64,000 nt of DNA from Clostridiales bacterium (GCA_016933835.1 JAFGAC010000156.1:1-64000); one strand, 5' to 3'; shown: positions 19,499 to 27,829, counted from the first letter of the stretch. Notes: generated by a model from the sequence alone, not told the origin. Numbers and translations: made by a program.

Positions 19499-20696
19499 TA
19501 AAGTGTTCAATAAAAATCTTTCTTTGCAGCTTATGATCTACCATTTCATCAACTATTTCTTTTATGAATTGTTTCGAATATTCTTCATTTTTGTCAAATT
19601 TCTCGAGTTGTGTTACGGGATTCATCACTCTAAAATACGGTTGGCTTAAAATACCTGTTCCCGCTATCCATTGCCAATTGCCAACATTCAATGCTTTATC
19701 CGCATCTATAAGCTGTTCATAAAAATATCTCTCGCCTTTTCTCCAATCGATGTGCAAGTCCTTGACTAGAAAAGAAGCTGCTATCATTCTTAATCTTCCA
19801 TTAATCCAGCCTTCCTCTTTCAACTGCGTCATAGCTGCATCCACTATTTTGAATCCAGTTTTTCCCTGCTTCCATTTATTAAAATCATCTTCGCTATCGT
19901 TCCATTGAAAATATATTCTATTATGATTTTCTTTTAAACTTTTTGGATAAAAAAACATCCAATGATAATAATAATCTCTCCAAGCAAGTTGCCGGATAAA
20001 AGCCTCCGATTCATGTCCTTTATTAAAAATTTCTTTAACTGAAATGCCACCATTGTTTAGAAATTTCGATACTTTAGAAGTGTTGTCTAAATTTGGGAAA
20101 TCTGAAAATTCTTCGTACTTTTGCAATCGATTATTAAAGAATTCATCTAAATATGTGAATTCGATTTTACCATAATTCTCAGCAAGTTTCCATTTTTCAG
20201 GATTTATACTTTTCAAATTACTTATGTCATAGTTGACATCAAACGAAACATTCAGGCGTTTAAGCCATTTTTCAAAATAAGGTCTGAAAACTCGATACAT
20301 AGTGCCATCATCTTTTAATCCTTTTTCAGGTGGCAGCATCAAATACTCATCAACAACAACCTGTTCAATATCGATATTCTTAATTTCTTTTTCGATTTCT
20401 ACTTCCCATGGTTCATACTGTCTTTGATAGATTAGAATATCAATTCCATTTTCTATGATAATCTTATTTAAAATTTCTTCTGATCGTCCTTTTTCATATC
20501 GTATTGAACCACCCAAACTCTGATTCATTTTACTTAAAAGTGCCATTCTTACTGTTTTTCCTCTACTTGCTTGAATTGGGTCTCGAATATCATCAACATA
20601 TAAAAAATATGTTTCAAGATCATTTTCAATCAAATATCGAATAGCAGAATTATCCTCCACCCTGATATCTTTTCTTATTAAATATAATGCCTTCAT
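19482..20696 (-). CDS. phrB: Class I deoxyribodipyrimidine photolyase
   Basis: FAD- and light-dependent repair of cyclobutane pyrimidine dimers. N-terminal antenna domain (LYLIRKDIRVEDNSAI, normally LFWFRRDLRL) of about 130 residues; C-terminal FAD domain with RQLAWRDYYYHWM, the GKTGFKIVDAAMTQLKEEGW segment, NGRLRMIAASFL and NVGNWQWIAGTG, all matching class I CPD photolyases. At 404 aa it is slightly shorter than E. coli PhrB (about 470). The ATG follows AAGGAG and overlaps the upstream gene's stop by 4 bases. A photolyase in an otherwise anaerobic-looking genome is not rare among surface-exposed clostridia. Confidence 0.92.
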   Translation of the reverse strand: MKALYLIRKDIRVEDNSAIRYLIENDLETYFLYVDDIRDPIQASRGKTVRMALLSKMNQSLGGSIRYEKGRSEEILNKIIIENGIDILIYQRQYEPWEVEIEKEIKNIDIEQVVVDEYLMLPPEKGLKDDGTMYRVFRPYFEKWLKRLNVSFDVNYDISNLKSINPEKWKLAENYGKIEFTYLDEFFNNRLQKYEEFSDFPNLDNTSKVSKFLNNGGISVKEIFNKGHESEAFIRQLAWRDYYYHWMFFYPKSLKENHNRIYFQWNDSEDDFNKWKQGKTGFKIVDAAMTQLKEEGWINGRLRMIAASFLVKDLHIDWRKGERYFYEQLIDADKALNVGNWQWIAGTGILSQPYFRVMNPVTQLEKFDKNEEYSKQFIKEIVDEMVDHKLQRKIFIEHFKKGLT

Positions 20697-21592
20697 CTTT
20701 CATTCTCCTTCACAAAAATAGGAGATGATCCAAAAGAAAATCCTTTATTATAAAATTCCATTTCCAATCGACTTAACTCTTTTGCCAATATTATTGGGTT
20801 TCGCGGCGTTAATGGATCTTCTATACCATCCACTACAAATCCGTACTTTTTTCTAAAAAAAGAATAATTTTTCCACATCCACTGCAGTATTTTTTTATTG
20901 GAAGAAGTTGTTTTTAAAATATCCAAGAAACTATCTTTTATATCTGTAATTTCTTCAACTGTTAAAATTTCAGGCAGATTAGCAAGTTCTTTTCCAAAAT
21001 TCCTAGCTCTGATTTCATCTACTTCTTGACAAATAAATTTAATTTGATGCCATACTTCGTAAATATTTTTTTTGTTAGTTATTTCAAAGTCATCCACCCA
21101 CACAAATGCAAGCATTCTTCTTCTAATATCCCACAATTTAATAGGATTTTTAAGGTCTTGAACTGAAATTAAAAACACGCCTTCTTCCAATAATTTTCTC
21201 TTTAAAAGCTCTGATGATTTCTTTAAACCATTTCCTGCGACACATCTTTCCCCATTTGCCATATATACAAAAACACGAATATTTTCTTTCCTAACCCTTT
21301 TAATCATAACATCAATCGAATTTTTAATTTTTGTCGATTTAATTCCTTTGCCATTCAGATAGACTTCTGCATTATTTATCCAAAATTTTGGATATATAGA
21401 ACTTTCTGATCTAATCAAACGTGGTGATTTTGAAAACTCTCTTTTCATTACAGGGTAAAATACATGCAATGAAAACAATTCATTTTCACGAAAAATATCA
21501 GTTATAAATCCCGATTTTTTTAAAAAATCACTCCTGTTATATCTATAAGCAGAATGGCTAACACCGATTTTAATTTTATTTTCATATTCCAT
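20693..21592 (-). CDS. Divergent DUF523-like protein coupled to photolyase
   Basis: I infer a relationship to DUF523 from layout: the start IKIGVSHSAYRYNRSDF parallels the family opening (IGVSSCLLG..VRYDG), FYPVMKREFSKSPRL parallels its PVCPE..GLPTPR segment, and CVAGNGLKKSSELLKRKLLEEG parallels the conserved end of the domain. The cysteines normally found in the first motif are absent. The C-terminal half of about 130 residues is unfamiliar, with a WMWKNYSFFRKKYGF stretch. Its stop overlaps the photolyase start (ATGA), like the DUF523/DUF1722 gene ybgA next to phr in enterobacteria. Function unknown; a photolyase-related role is suggested only by context. Confidence 0.55.
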   Translation of the reverse strand: MEYENKIKIGVSHSAYRYNRSDFLKKSGFITDIFRENELFSLHVFYPVMKREFSKSPRLIRSESSIYPKFWINNAEVYLNGKGIKSTKIKNSIDVMIKRVRKENIRVFVYMANGERCVAGNGLKKSSELLKRKLLEEGVFLISVQDLKNPIKLWDIRRRMLAFVWVDDFEITNKKNIYEVWHQIKFICQEVDEIRARNFGKELANLPEILTVEEITDIKDSFLDILKTTSSNKKILQWMWKNYSFFRKKYGFVVDGIEDPLTPRNPIILAKELSRLEMEFYNKGFSFGSSPIFVKENER

Positions 21593-21676
21593 AACTACAC
21601 CTCAAAAGTAAAATAATTATATATCAATGTTATAATAACAATTTATTTAAAGCAAGTCTTGGAATAATCATGTGCA

Positions 21677-21889
21677 TCAAGTATTCATTAAATCCATCAA
21701 TATTTCCATCTCTTCATTTGTCAATGTAAGACCCTTACTCATCTTTTCTCCATCAGGCGCCCAATCACGGATATCATATTTCGCTGGTCTTTCATTCCAT
21801 GATACAATGTTAATTTCTCTTTGCCACCCTGCATCATTCTTTGAAAGAACACCTATTTTTTGAACAATTTCATATTTTATTTTACTCAT
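21677..21889 (-). CDS. PC4/YdbC-family ssDNA-binding protein (70 aa)
   Basis: Small bacterial homologue of the transcriptional coactivator PC4 (p15), similar to YdbC of lactococci, which binds single-stranded DNA or RNA as a dimer. Recognisable features are the strand INIVSWNERPAKYDIRDWAPDGE and the terminal helix beginning LTNEEMEIL. AGGAGG precedes the ATG by seven bases. It stands alone between the photolyase pair and the inositol-phosphatase-like gene. About 110 bases on each side contain no further gene. Confidence 0.88.
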   Translation of the reverse strand: MSKIKYEIVQKIGVLSKNDAGWQREINIVSWNERPAKYDIRDWAPDGEKMSKGLTLTNEEMEILMDLMNT

Positions 21890-21999
21890 TTTATCTCCTC
21901 CTTGATATCATTATCAAATAATATCAAAAAAATAAAAATAGCAATTACAAATTATTCCAAATAGAAAACGTTAAATTTTTACACTCTTAATAATAAAAC

Positions 22000-22761
22000 T
22001 TAATCACTCATCAATATTTCTTCTAATTCTCTTATTATTTTTTCATTGCCTGCAATCAATATTTTTTTACCTCTAATGTTATTTATATACTTATAGTATC
22101 CACCTGCTTCAGTGATAATAAGAAGTCCCGCTTCAACGTCCCATGGTTTCAATCCCATTTCCCAATAACCATCAAAACTGCCTTCAGCAATCAAACACAA
22201 ATCATAAGCAGCTGCTCCCATTCTTCTAAACCCTTTAACCTGCGGAATGACTTTGGCTGCATAGTTAACATTGTTGTCAACCGCAGTTTTTCTGTCATAG
22301 GGAAATCCAGACGCGACAACCGAATTAGATAAATCAGCTATCGAATTGTTGCCTATTCTAGAGCCATTGAGAAATGCGCCTTCACCTTTCACAGCATGAT
22401 AGACATCTTTGAAATAAGGCACATACACTACTCCTAAGAACCTTTCATCATTTTTATGAAGTGCAATTGAGACAGCAAATACAGGTATTCCTTTTGAATA
22501 ATTTGTCGTTCCATCCAAAGGATCTATAATCCATGTGTATTCAGAATTCTTTTCTATTCTTCCCGCTTCTTCTGAAATAATTCGATGTTCTGGGTAGTTT
22601 TTCTGAATCCATTCAATTATCATTTTCTCTGAGTGAATGTCAATTTCAGTAACCATATCAATATTTGTTGTTTTACTTCTCACTTGGTAATCATGTTTTT
22701 TGAAATGTGCCATTTGATAAGCACCCACTTCTTTAGCCAGTTCAATAATCAACTTTATCAT
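22000..22761 (-). CDS. Inositol monophosphatase family protein
   Basis: Mg-dependent phosphatase of the IMPase/SuhB superfamily, acting on inositol-1-phosphate or other sugar or nucleotide phosphates. The metal-binding segments are intact: EEAGRIEKN, WIIDPLDGTTNYSKG and KPWDVEAGLLIITEAGG. The 253-aa length is typical. Its ATG directly follows the DUF1904 stop codon (no spacer), so the two are coupled. The true substrate cannot be assigned; SuhB, CysQ-like and histidinol-phosphatase roles all share these motifs. Confidence 0.9.
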   Translation of the reverse strand: MIKLIIELAKEVGAYQMAHFKKHDYQVRSKTTNIDMVTEIDIHSEKMIIEWIQKNYPEHRIISEEAGRIEKNSEYTWIIDPLDGTTNYSKGIPVFAVSIALHKNDERFLGVVYVPYFKDVYHAVKGEGAFLNGSRIGNNSIADLSNSVVASGFPYDRKTAVDNNVNYAAKVIPQVKGFRRMGAAAYDLCLIAEGSFDGYWEMGLKPWDVEAGLLIITEAGGYYKYINNIRGKKILIAGNEKIIRELEEILMSD

Positions 22762-23073
22762 TTAAAAGTGCTCCCTTTTGTAATAATAATTTCTTTTTTC
22801 CAATTCGTGAAAGTATATGTCCATTTCCTCAATAGCATTATCATTTAAAATATCATTGATTATATTGGCAACTTGATCTTGAACATCAAGATCTCTTTTG
22901 AACCAATAAATATCTATGAAAGGGTAATCACCTGTCAAGAATTCATTCGTATTGATTTCTATTGTGAAATCATCCCTACTTGTATTAGTAGTTTTTGACA
23001 ACTTTTCAACCATTTCATTTCTAAAAATCTTCACTGTTTTGAGATTAATATTGCTGAATACTAACTTTGGCAT
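22762..23073 (-). CDS. DUF1904 protein (103 aa)
   Basis: Matches the small DUF1904 family in length and pattern: an N-terminal MPKLVFSNINLKTVKIF strand, a helix with VEKLSKTTNTSRDDF, a central strand ending in FIDIYWFKRDLDVQDQVA and a C-terminal amphipathic helix. The fold resembles tautomerase-like small proteins, but I see no proline-1 after the initiator context that would prove catalysis (the second residue is proline, as in tautomerases, which is suggestive). GAGGAG precedes the ATG. Upstream of and coupled to the IMPase-like gene. Confidence 0.75.
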   Translation of the reverse strand: MPKLVFSNINLKTVKIFRNEMVEKLSKTTNTSRDDFTIEINTNEFLTGDYPFIDIYWFKRDLDVQDQVANIINDILNDNAIEEMDIYFHELEKRNYYYKREHF

Positions 23074-23168
23074 TTCTTATCGCTCCTCGTTATTATTTTA
23101 TCTTGAATTGTTCCTTCATTGATGATATGTTATCATATACAAAGTTATCTTAAAAGGGAGGTTCTCAC

Positions 23169-23660
23169 TTGCTTAAAAAGATTATTACGAAAAGAAAAAT
23201 AATTCAATTCATTGTTGGCTTTGGGGTTTATACTGCGGTCTTCAAATATGGTATCAACCCATTCTATGTAATTGCCGGCGCAATAATTTTAGGTAGTTTA
23301 ATGGGCAAAACTTTCTGTAGATGGATGTGCCCAGTTGGTTTTTTAATGGAAGCATTCAATACAGCGATGGGTAAAGATGAAAAGACACATCTTTATAACT
23401 ATCATAAAGTAGGTTGCCCCATTGCTTGGATTCAAGGTTATCTCAACAAAATGAGTTTCTTTAAAATTAAAAGAGATTTATCTACTTGCACCAGTTGTGG
23501 TTTATGCGATAAGACATGTTATATAACAGCACTCAATAAAGATTTCAGTTTATATAAACAATTGAAAAAAGACCCAGCTATCGCGTACAAATGCTCCAAA
23601 TGTTTAGACTGCATTGCTGTCTGTCCAACTGACAGTTTGTCACTTAAATTTGAAAAATAG
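23169..23660 (+). CDS. NapH/NosR-like membrane-anchored 4Fe-4S protein
   Basis: A 163-aa protein with one or two N-terminal membrane segments, a FCRWMCPVGFL motif (Cys-x3-Cys-Pro, typical of NapH/CcoG/NosR membrane ferredoxins) near residues 57-67, then two ferredoxin-type clusters: CTSCGLCDKTC and CSKCLDCIAVCPTDS. It is shorter than NapH (about 280 aa) and may carry electrons at the membrane. The start is TTG with GGGAGG seven bases upstream. It is followed 54 bases later by a permease split over two genes and then a TetR regulator; the clustering suggests redox-linked transport but that is inference. Confidence 0.85.
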   Translation: MLKKIITKRKIIQFIVGFGVYTAVFKYGINPFYVIAGAIILGSLMGKTFCRWMCPVGFLMEAFNTAMGKDEKTHLYNYHKVGCPIAWIQGYLNKMSFFKIKRDLSTCTSCGLCDKTCYITALNKDFSLYKQLKKDPAIAYKCSKCLDCIAVCPTDSLSLKFEK

Positions 23661-23714
23661 CATCTTTAAGCTGTTTTTCTTTTTTTATGGGTATAAATCA
23701 GGCGAGGTGAATTT

Positions 23715-24137
23715 ATGAATCAACAGACAAAAAAGAAACTAGTTCAACCATTAAAAAACATTTTAAGCAACTTGCCTATCATGTTGAGCATCATTTTAAT
23801 ACTTGGTCTTGTTAAAAACTTTATCAGCTTTGACAATATCGCAAAACTTTTTTCAGGAAACCCTATATATGATACTTTCTTGGGATCGATTCTCGGTTCA
23901 ATCATGGCTGGAAACAGTATCAACAGCTATATCATAGGTACTGAAATGCTTCATTCCAACATATCCATATATGCAATCATCGCATTCCTTGCATCTTGGG
24001 TGACTGTAGGATTTATTCAAATCCCTGCAGAAATATCTTATTTTGGTAAAAAATTTACTTTCATAAGAAATGTTTTAAGTGTTTTTTTATCTATGCTAAC
24101 TGGTATTATTGTCGGTTCACTTTTGGGGGTGCTTTAG
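23715..24137 (+). CDS. Permease (DUF318/ArsP-like), first half-protein
   Basis: A 140-aa membrane protein with about four hydrophobic helices. The segment SILGSIMAGNSINSYIIG is a small-residue-rich repeat of the type seen in DUF318 (ArsP-like) permeases, where two such halves are normally in one chain of about 300 aa. Here the halves are separate genes with their own starts. GAGGTG precedes the ATG. Its TAG stop is immediately followed by the ATG of the second half. Substrate unknown; arsenic compounds, metals or organic anions are known for relatives. Confidence 0.78.
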   Translation: MNQQTKKKLVQPLKNILSNLPIMLSIILILGLVKNFISFDNIAKLFSGNPIYDTFLGSILGSIMAGNSINSYIIGTEMLHSNISIYAIIAFLASWVTVGFIQIPAEISYFGKKFTFIRNVLSVFLSMLTGIIVGSLLGVL

Positions 24138-24662
24138 ATGAAAGATAAAAAGACATCGAGCAATAAAAGATTCTACATTATCGGACTTGTTATTATCACC
24201 TATTTAATATTATTTTACTTTAATAAAGTTAAAACAATTGATTCGTTTACTTATGCCTGGGGAATCTTCATTGAAATCATACCAATCTTAGGATTGATTT
24301 ATATTTTTATGGTTATTTTCAATTTTATCCCAGAGAAAAAATTAAGAGCCTATATGCAAAAAACTTCAGGATTTTATCAATACTTGATTCTTTCCTTACT
24401 TGGAATGATCAGCCATGGACCTATCTATGCATGGTACCCAATCCTGAGTGATTTAAAAACAAGAGGGCTCACATACGGTTCTATTGGTGCCTATTTGTTC
24501 TCAAAAGGAATTAAATTGACTCTTATTCCTTTGATGATTTATTATTTTGGAGCTAAATTAACAGTGCTTTTTTCAGCAACACTTTTTTCTCTCTCATTTA
24601 TTCAAGCTTTTTTGATAGATTTATTTATGAATGAAAAAAAATCTGCTACACCAGTTGAATAA
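24138..24662 (+). CDS. Permease (DUF318/ArsP-like), second half-protein
   Basis: A 174-aa membrane protein with about five hydrophobic helices. The segment LLGMISHGPIYAWYPIL matches the second conserved repeat of DUF318 permeases. It begins directly after the stop of the first half with GGGGGTG upstream, so equal expression and assembly into one transporter are likely. A terminator follows at 24675-24712. That both halves start cleanly, with no shared frame or degraded linker, argues against a recent frameshift. Confidence 0.78.
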   Translation: MKDKKTSSNKRFYIIGLVIITYLILFYFNKVKTIDSFTYAWGIFIEIIPILGLIYIFMVIFNFIPEKKLRAYMQKTSGFYQYLILSLLGMISHGPIYAWYPILSDLKTRGLTYGSIGAYLFSKGIKLTLIPLMIYYFGAKLTVLFSATLFSLSFIQAFLIDLFMNEKKSATPVE

Positions 24663-24674
24663 ATCGCTATTTCG

Positions 24675-24712
24675 AAATCATCTCTAGAAATAATATCAGG
24701 GATGATTTTTTT
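24675..24712 (+). terminator. Intrinsic terminator after the split permease
   Basis: AAATCATC (24675-24682) pairs with GATGATTT (24701-24708), with two further G-containing pairs inside, followed by TTTTT. Confidence 0.75.
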
Positions 24713-24756
24713 GTTGATTTTCTCACAAGCCAATAACCTAATATATATGAGATTAA

Positions 24757-24785
24757 TTGACAGATTGATTTCTCAGAGATATACT
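24757..24785 (+). promoter_or_regulatory. Promoter of the TetR gene
   Basis: TTGACA (24757-24762) and TATACT (24780-24785) are separated by exactly 17 bases, a near-consensus sigma-A promoter. The palindromic operator begins at the next base. Confidence 0.82.
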
Positions 24786-24817
24786 ATGACCAATAAGTCA
24801 TATGACCGATCAGTCAT
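24786..24817 (+). promoter_or_regulatory. Tandem palindromic operator of the TetR regulator
   Basis: Two directly adjacent palindromes of the form ATGAC-N6-GTCAT occupy 24786-24801 and 24802-24817, immediately downstream of the -10 box and just before the ribosome binding site. The second (TGACCGATCAGTCA core) is close to known TetR/AcrR operators. The layout predicts tight autorepression; binding is inferred. Confidence 0.82.
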
Positions 24818-24834
24818 CAAGAAAGGTGATAATA

Positions 24835-25467
24835 ATGCCAAAAGATACATTTTTAAACTTACCTGATGGGAAAAAAAATAAAATCATCACTGCAGCCGTC
24901 GACGAGTTCGGACGCAAACCATATGAAAAAGCCAGCATTAACCAGATTGTTAAAAAATCTGGAATATCAAAAGGAAGTATCTATCAGTATTTTGACAATA
25001 AAGAAGATTTGTACAGATACATTATCAATCTCATGATTTCCGAAAAAACAAATTTCATTTCTTCTAAAGCAGACATCACTAAAGATAGTGATTTTTTTTC
25101 CAAGATACGAGAATTGTATAAATCAGGACTTGAATTTGCCTCAGCTAATCCAGCCTATATCAACATCGTAAATATGTTGCTTAAAGACAGTCACTCCCCA
25201 TTGTTCAATGAAATTGTTCAAGAAAATATTCACATGTCTTATGAAACTTTTGAATTTATCCTGCGACAAGGCATTGAAAATGGCGAAATCCGAGACGATA
25301 TCAATTTGAAAATTATTTCTCATATTTTTTCAGAAATGAACATGTGGATACTCGATTACTACAGAAAAAACATATCAAACGAATCGGATGATGAAATCTT
25401 AACAATTCTTGATGATTTCCTAGACTTCTTGAGAAATGGAATCATTAAAAATGCAGAAAAAATTTAA
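24835..25467 (+). CDS. TetR/AcrR-family transcriptional regulator
   Basis: A 210-aa repressor. The HTH region spans about residues 10-55, ending in the hallmark SGISKGSIYQYFDNKEDLYRYI; the rest is a variable ligand-binding domain with no assignable ligand. The ATG at 24835 follows GAAAGGTGATAATA; an in-frame ATG at 24802 lies inside the operator and lacks a ribosome binding site. It has its own strong promoter and double operator, downstream of the 4Fe-4S/permease genes and separated from them by a terminator, so it probably represses itself and possibly distant targets. The 23,169 cluster lacks an obvious copy of the palindrome. Confidence 0.9.
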   Translation: MPKDTFLNLPDGKKNKIITAAVDEFGRKPYEKASINQIVKKSGISKGSIYQYFDNKEDLYRYIINLMISEKTNFISSKADITKDSDFFSKIRELYKSGLEFASANPAYINIVNMLLKDSHSPLFNEIVQENIHMSYETFEFILRQGIENGEIRDDINLKIISHIFSEMNMWILDYYRKNISNESDDEILTILDDFLDFLRNGIIKNAEKI

Positions 25468-25526
25468 ATAATGATTAATCTTCAGGGTGAAATTGTTATT
25501 ATTCAATAGAAATAATAAACAGACTC

Positions 25527-25605
25527 TTACCAAAATGTCGCCGAAAAGCCCCTCGCTTTAGCTGAGACTGCTGAAAAAGTCTCATTTATTCGTGGGAGTT
25601 GTCAA
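25527..25605. repeat. Interspersed repeat, copy 1 (with internal hairpin)
   Basis: This noncoding stretch shares blocks with the reverse complement of 44067-44131: TACCAAA, TCGCCGAAAAG, CCCT, AGTCTCATTT and GTGGGAG-TGTCAA in the same order. Copy 1 has about 15 extra bases that create a 7-bp hairpin (TGAGACT...AGTCTCA, about 25563-25584) followed by TTTATT, so it may also act as a weak terminator for the TetR gene. Confidence 0.6.
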
Positions 25606-25717
25606 GATTGTCGTATTTAAGTTGAAAATGGGTATTAACTATACAAATGAGATAGTATATCAGTTGACTTTATTGCTTAGATAGAAGAATTAAAAAATGA
25701 TAGATAGGAGGAATATT

Positions 25718-25924
25718 ATGAATGGTTTAGCTTTATTAGGCATATTTTTAATTATTTATTCTGCAGCAGTAGTTTTCATTGCAGTTACCAAACCGAAATC
25801 TATTTGGAAAATGGGTAAAATTCAGTTTTTTATTAAGGTGATGGGTGAAAAAGGTACTGTTATCTTCTTTTATTTCTTTGCGATTCTTGCTCTCGGATTT
25901 GGTGTTTGGTTATTAATTAAATAG
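25718..25924 (+). CDS. Small membrane protein (68 aa)
   Basis: Two hydrophobic helices (LALLGIFLIIYSAAVVFIAV and FFYFFAILALGFGVWLLI) flank a short basic cytoplasmic loop with a KPKSIWKMGK stretch. I do not recognise a named family. AGGAGG precedes the ATG at 25718 by seven bases; an upstream in-frame ATG at 25697 precedes that site. It lies alone after the repeat at 25527-25605 and ends at a bidirectional terminator shared with the MATE pump. Likely a small structural or regulatory membrane protein; function unknown. Confidence 0.75.
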   Translation: MNGLALLGIFLIIYSAAVVFIAVTKPKSIWKMGKIQFFIKVMGEKGTVIFFYFFAILALGFGVWLLIK

Positions 25925-25936
25925 TTTGAGTTAAAG

Positions 25937-25972
25937 AAAATCACTGGATTGAATTTTCAACCAGTGATTTTT
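25937..25972. terminator. Bidirectional intrinsic terminator
   Basis: An 11-bp stem (AAAATCACTGG at 25937-25947 with CCAGTGATTTT at 25961-25971) with A/T runs on both sides lies between convergent genes. Confidence 0.88.
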
Positions 25973-27302
25973 ATAATTTTATTGACTTCCAGTCTTTTTT
26001 CTTTTCAATAATTATAATGATAATGGCTTCAATCAATACAGATATTGATATCGCCCACCATACGCCGGAAACCCCAAATCCGAAAGACCGAGTCAGCAAA
26101 TAGGCAATCGGCACTTTAAAAAACACATTTGCTGTAACAGAGGCCAACATAGGTCCATATGTGTATCCTGCGCCTTTTAAAGCTCCACCGTACACAATAG
26201 GGAAGATTACAAATAAAATGCCTATATACACTATTTTAAGGTATAACACGCCATTCTCAATCACATTCATATCATCTGTAAATATATTATAAATCCACTT
26301 TGGAAAAACAAGATAAGGTATTGAAAACAGAAGCATATTGACAGCTGCTACTTTAAAAGATAATTTAAGTATTTCATCTATTTCATTTTTTTTCCCTTCA
26401 CCCAGTTTCTGACCAATCAGTATTGAAATCGCAACTGAAAGACCTGTTAAAAAAATAAATGTATAACCAAAAAGTTGACCACCTATTCCAAAAGCTGCAG
26501 TTGCAACATCTTTGCCTGCATAATACACAATTCTGAACATCAAAATAGCCGTAAAAGGTCGTGCAATCTGTTGAATCGAATCCCAGACACCAATACGTAG
26601 AATTTGTGAGGAAATAGCATTGTTGCAGGTGAAAAAATCTTTTACATTGACTTTTCCATTAATTTTGATAAATCCAAAGTAAATTGCAAGAACAGTTGAT
26701 ATAATAAGAGAAATACCCGTCGCAAGAGCGGCACCCTTAATTCCCATCTTCAAGTTAAAAATAAATATAGGATCCAATATTATATTTACAATATTTGAAA
26801 TTCCAAAAATTATCAGAGGCACAAATGTATTTCCCATGGCATGCATCGAACTCCTCAATGATCCATTGATAAAAACAAATGGTATGAATATTAAAATAAT
26901 TCTTAAATAATCCACAATATAAGCAGTTGTAATAATATCTGTTTTATACAATAATTCTACTAATGATGCTTCTCTTCCCAAAAAAATAATCAGCATGATA
27001 ACTCCTAAGCCGATAGATAATTTTATTCCTACTATTGAAATTGTCTTGATTTCATCAAATTTTCCTTCGCCGAATCTTCTTGCACTCAAAGAAAGAACAC
27101 CCGTACTGACAAGCGTTGCAAATACATTGATGATCATAAAAGTGTTCGCACCTATAGACAGCGCTGATGTATGCACTGTTCCCAATTTAGAAATAAAATA
27201 CAAATCAACTGTACCTAAAAAAGATTGTAAAATCATACCAATCATCACAGGCCAAGACAGTTGAATCATTTTATTCAAATAATCATGCTTCTTCTTTTTC
27301 AT
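25971..27302 (-). CDS. MATE-family multidrug/sodium antiporter
   Basis: A 443-aa protein with twelve predicted membrane helices and the MATE layout: LSWPVMIGMILQSFLGTVD at the N-terminus, STGVLSLSARRFGEGK after helix 2 (usually A...A..GA...), and the second-half repeat VAISILIGQKLGEGKK. Exports drugs or metabolites using a sodium or proton gradient. Its start overlaps the upstream XRE regulator by 20 bases, with AAAGGA as ribosome binding site, so it is co-transcribed with and likely controlled by that regulator. Confidence 0.93.
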   Translation of the reverse strand: MKKKKHDYLNKMIQLSWPVMIGMILQSFLGTVDLYFISKLGTVHTSALSIGANTFMIINVFATLVSTGVLSLSARRFGEGKFDEIKTISIVGIKLSIGLGVIMLIIFLGREASLVELLYKTDIITTAYIVDYLRIILIFIPFVFINGSLRSSMHAMGNTFVPLIIFGISNIVNIILDPIFIFNLKMGIKGAALATGISLIISTVLAIYFGFIKINGKVNVKDFFTCNNAISSQILRIGVWDSIQQIARPFTAILMFRIVYYAGKDVATAAFGIGGQLFGYTFIFLTGLSVAISILIGQKLGEGKKNEIDEILKLSFKVAAVNMLLFSIPYLVFPKWIYNIFTDDMNVIENGVLYLKIVYIGILFVIFPIVYGGALKGAGYTYGPMLASVTANVFFKVPIAYLLTRSFGFGVSGVWWAISISVLIEAIIIIIIEKKKDWKSIKL

Positions 27303-27642
27303 ATTTTTCCTTTTTCGATAAAATAAATGAGTATATTTCTCTCAAATCTTCTACATATAAATAATTGCAGTTTATTAATTCATCTGTGATATCATTGATC
27401 AATTCATATGTAGCTATATTATCATTTGAATCATCGAAAATGCAAGGTATTTCATTTAAAATAAGAGCAGGATTGAAACTTAATACTTCAGAGAGATCTA
27501 TTAATTTAGATAACGATATGCAATTTCTCCCATTTTCAATTTCAGATAAATGCGAAATCGATATTCCAACTTTAGAAGCAACCTCTTTTAAAGTCATTTT
27601 TTTTAATTTTCGAATTTTTCTAATTCTAGCACCAATATCCAT
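27283..27642 (-). CDS. XRE-family regulator coupled to MATE pump
   Basis: A 119-aa protein with an N-terminal helix-turn-helix of the Cro/C1 type (IRKIRKLKKMTLKEVASKVG, ISHLSEIENGRN; about residues 5-60) and a C-terminal acidic tail of about 55 residues with no recognised domain. AAAAGGT lies before the ATG at 27642. It shares 20 bases with the pump gene. Such pairs usually act as local repressors of the pump; this is inference. It is divergent from the second XRE gene at 27830. Confidence 0.88.
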   Translation of the reverse strand: MDIGARIRKIRKLKKMTLKEVASKVGISISHLSEIENGRNCISLSKLIDLSEVLSFNPALILNEIPCIFDDSNDNIATYELINDITDELINCNYLYVEDLREIYSFILSKKEKYEKEEA

Positions 27643-27829
27643 ATATATACCTTTTGTTCATAACGTATTATTTTATATATATTTTACCATATTTTCAAAT
27701 TAAGTATACCCTATAAATTTATTACATTTTTGATGTAATAAATGAATTAATAAAAAAAACGATTACACTTACAGTGAAATTGTGATAAAATTATTAAAAA
27801 GATATGAGTATTTAAAAGGAGTGTTTGAC

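Noticed and set aside
23715-24662. Frameshift splitting a single permease gene
   Set aside because: Each half has its own start, ribosome binding site and complete helices, and the stop/start abut cleanly.
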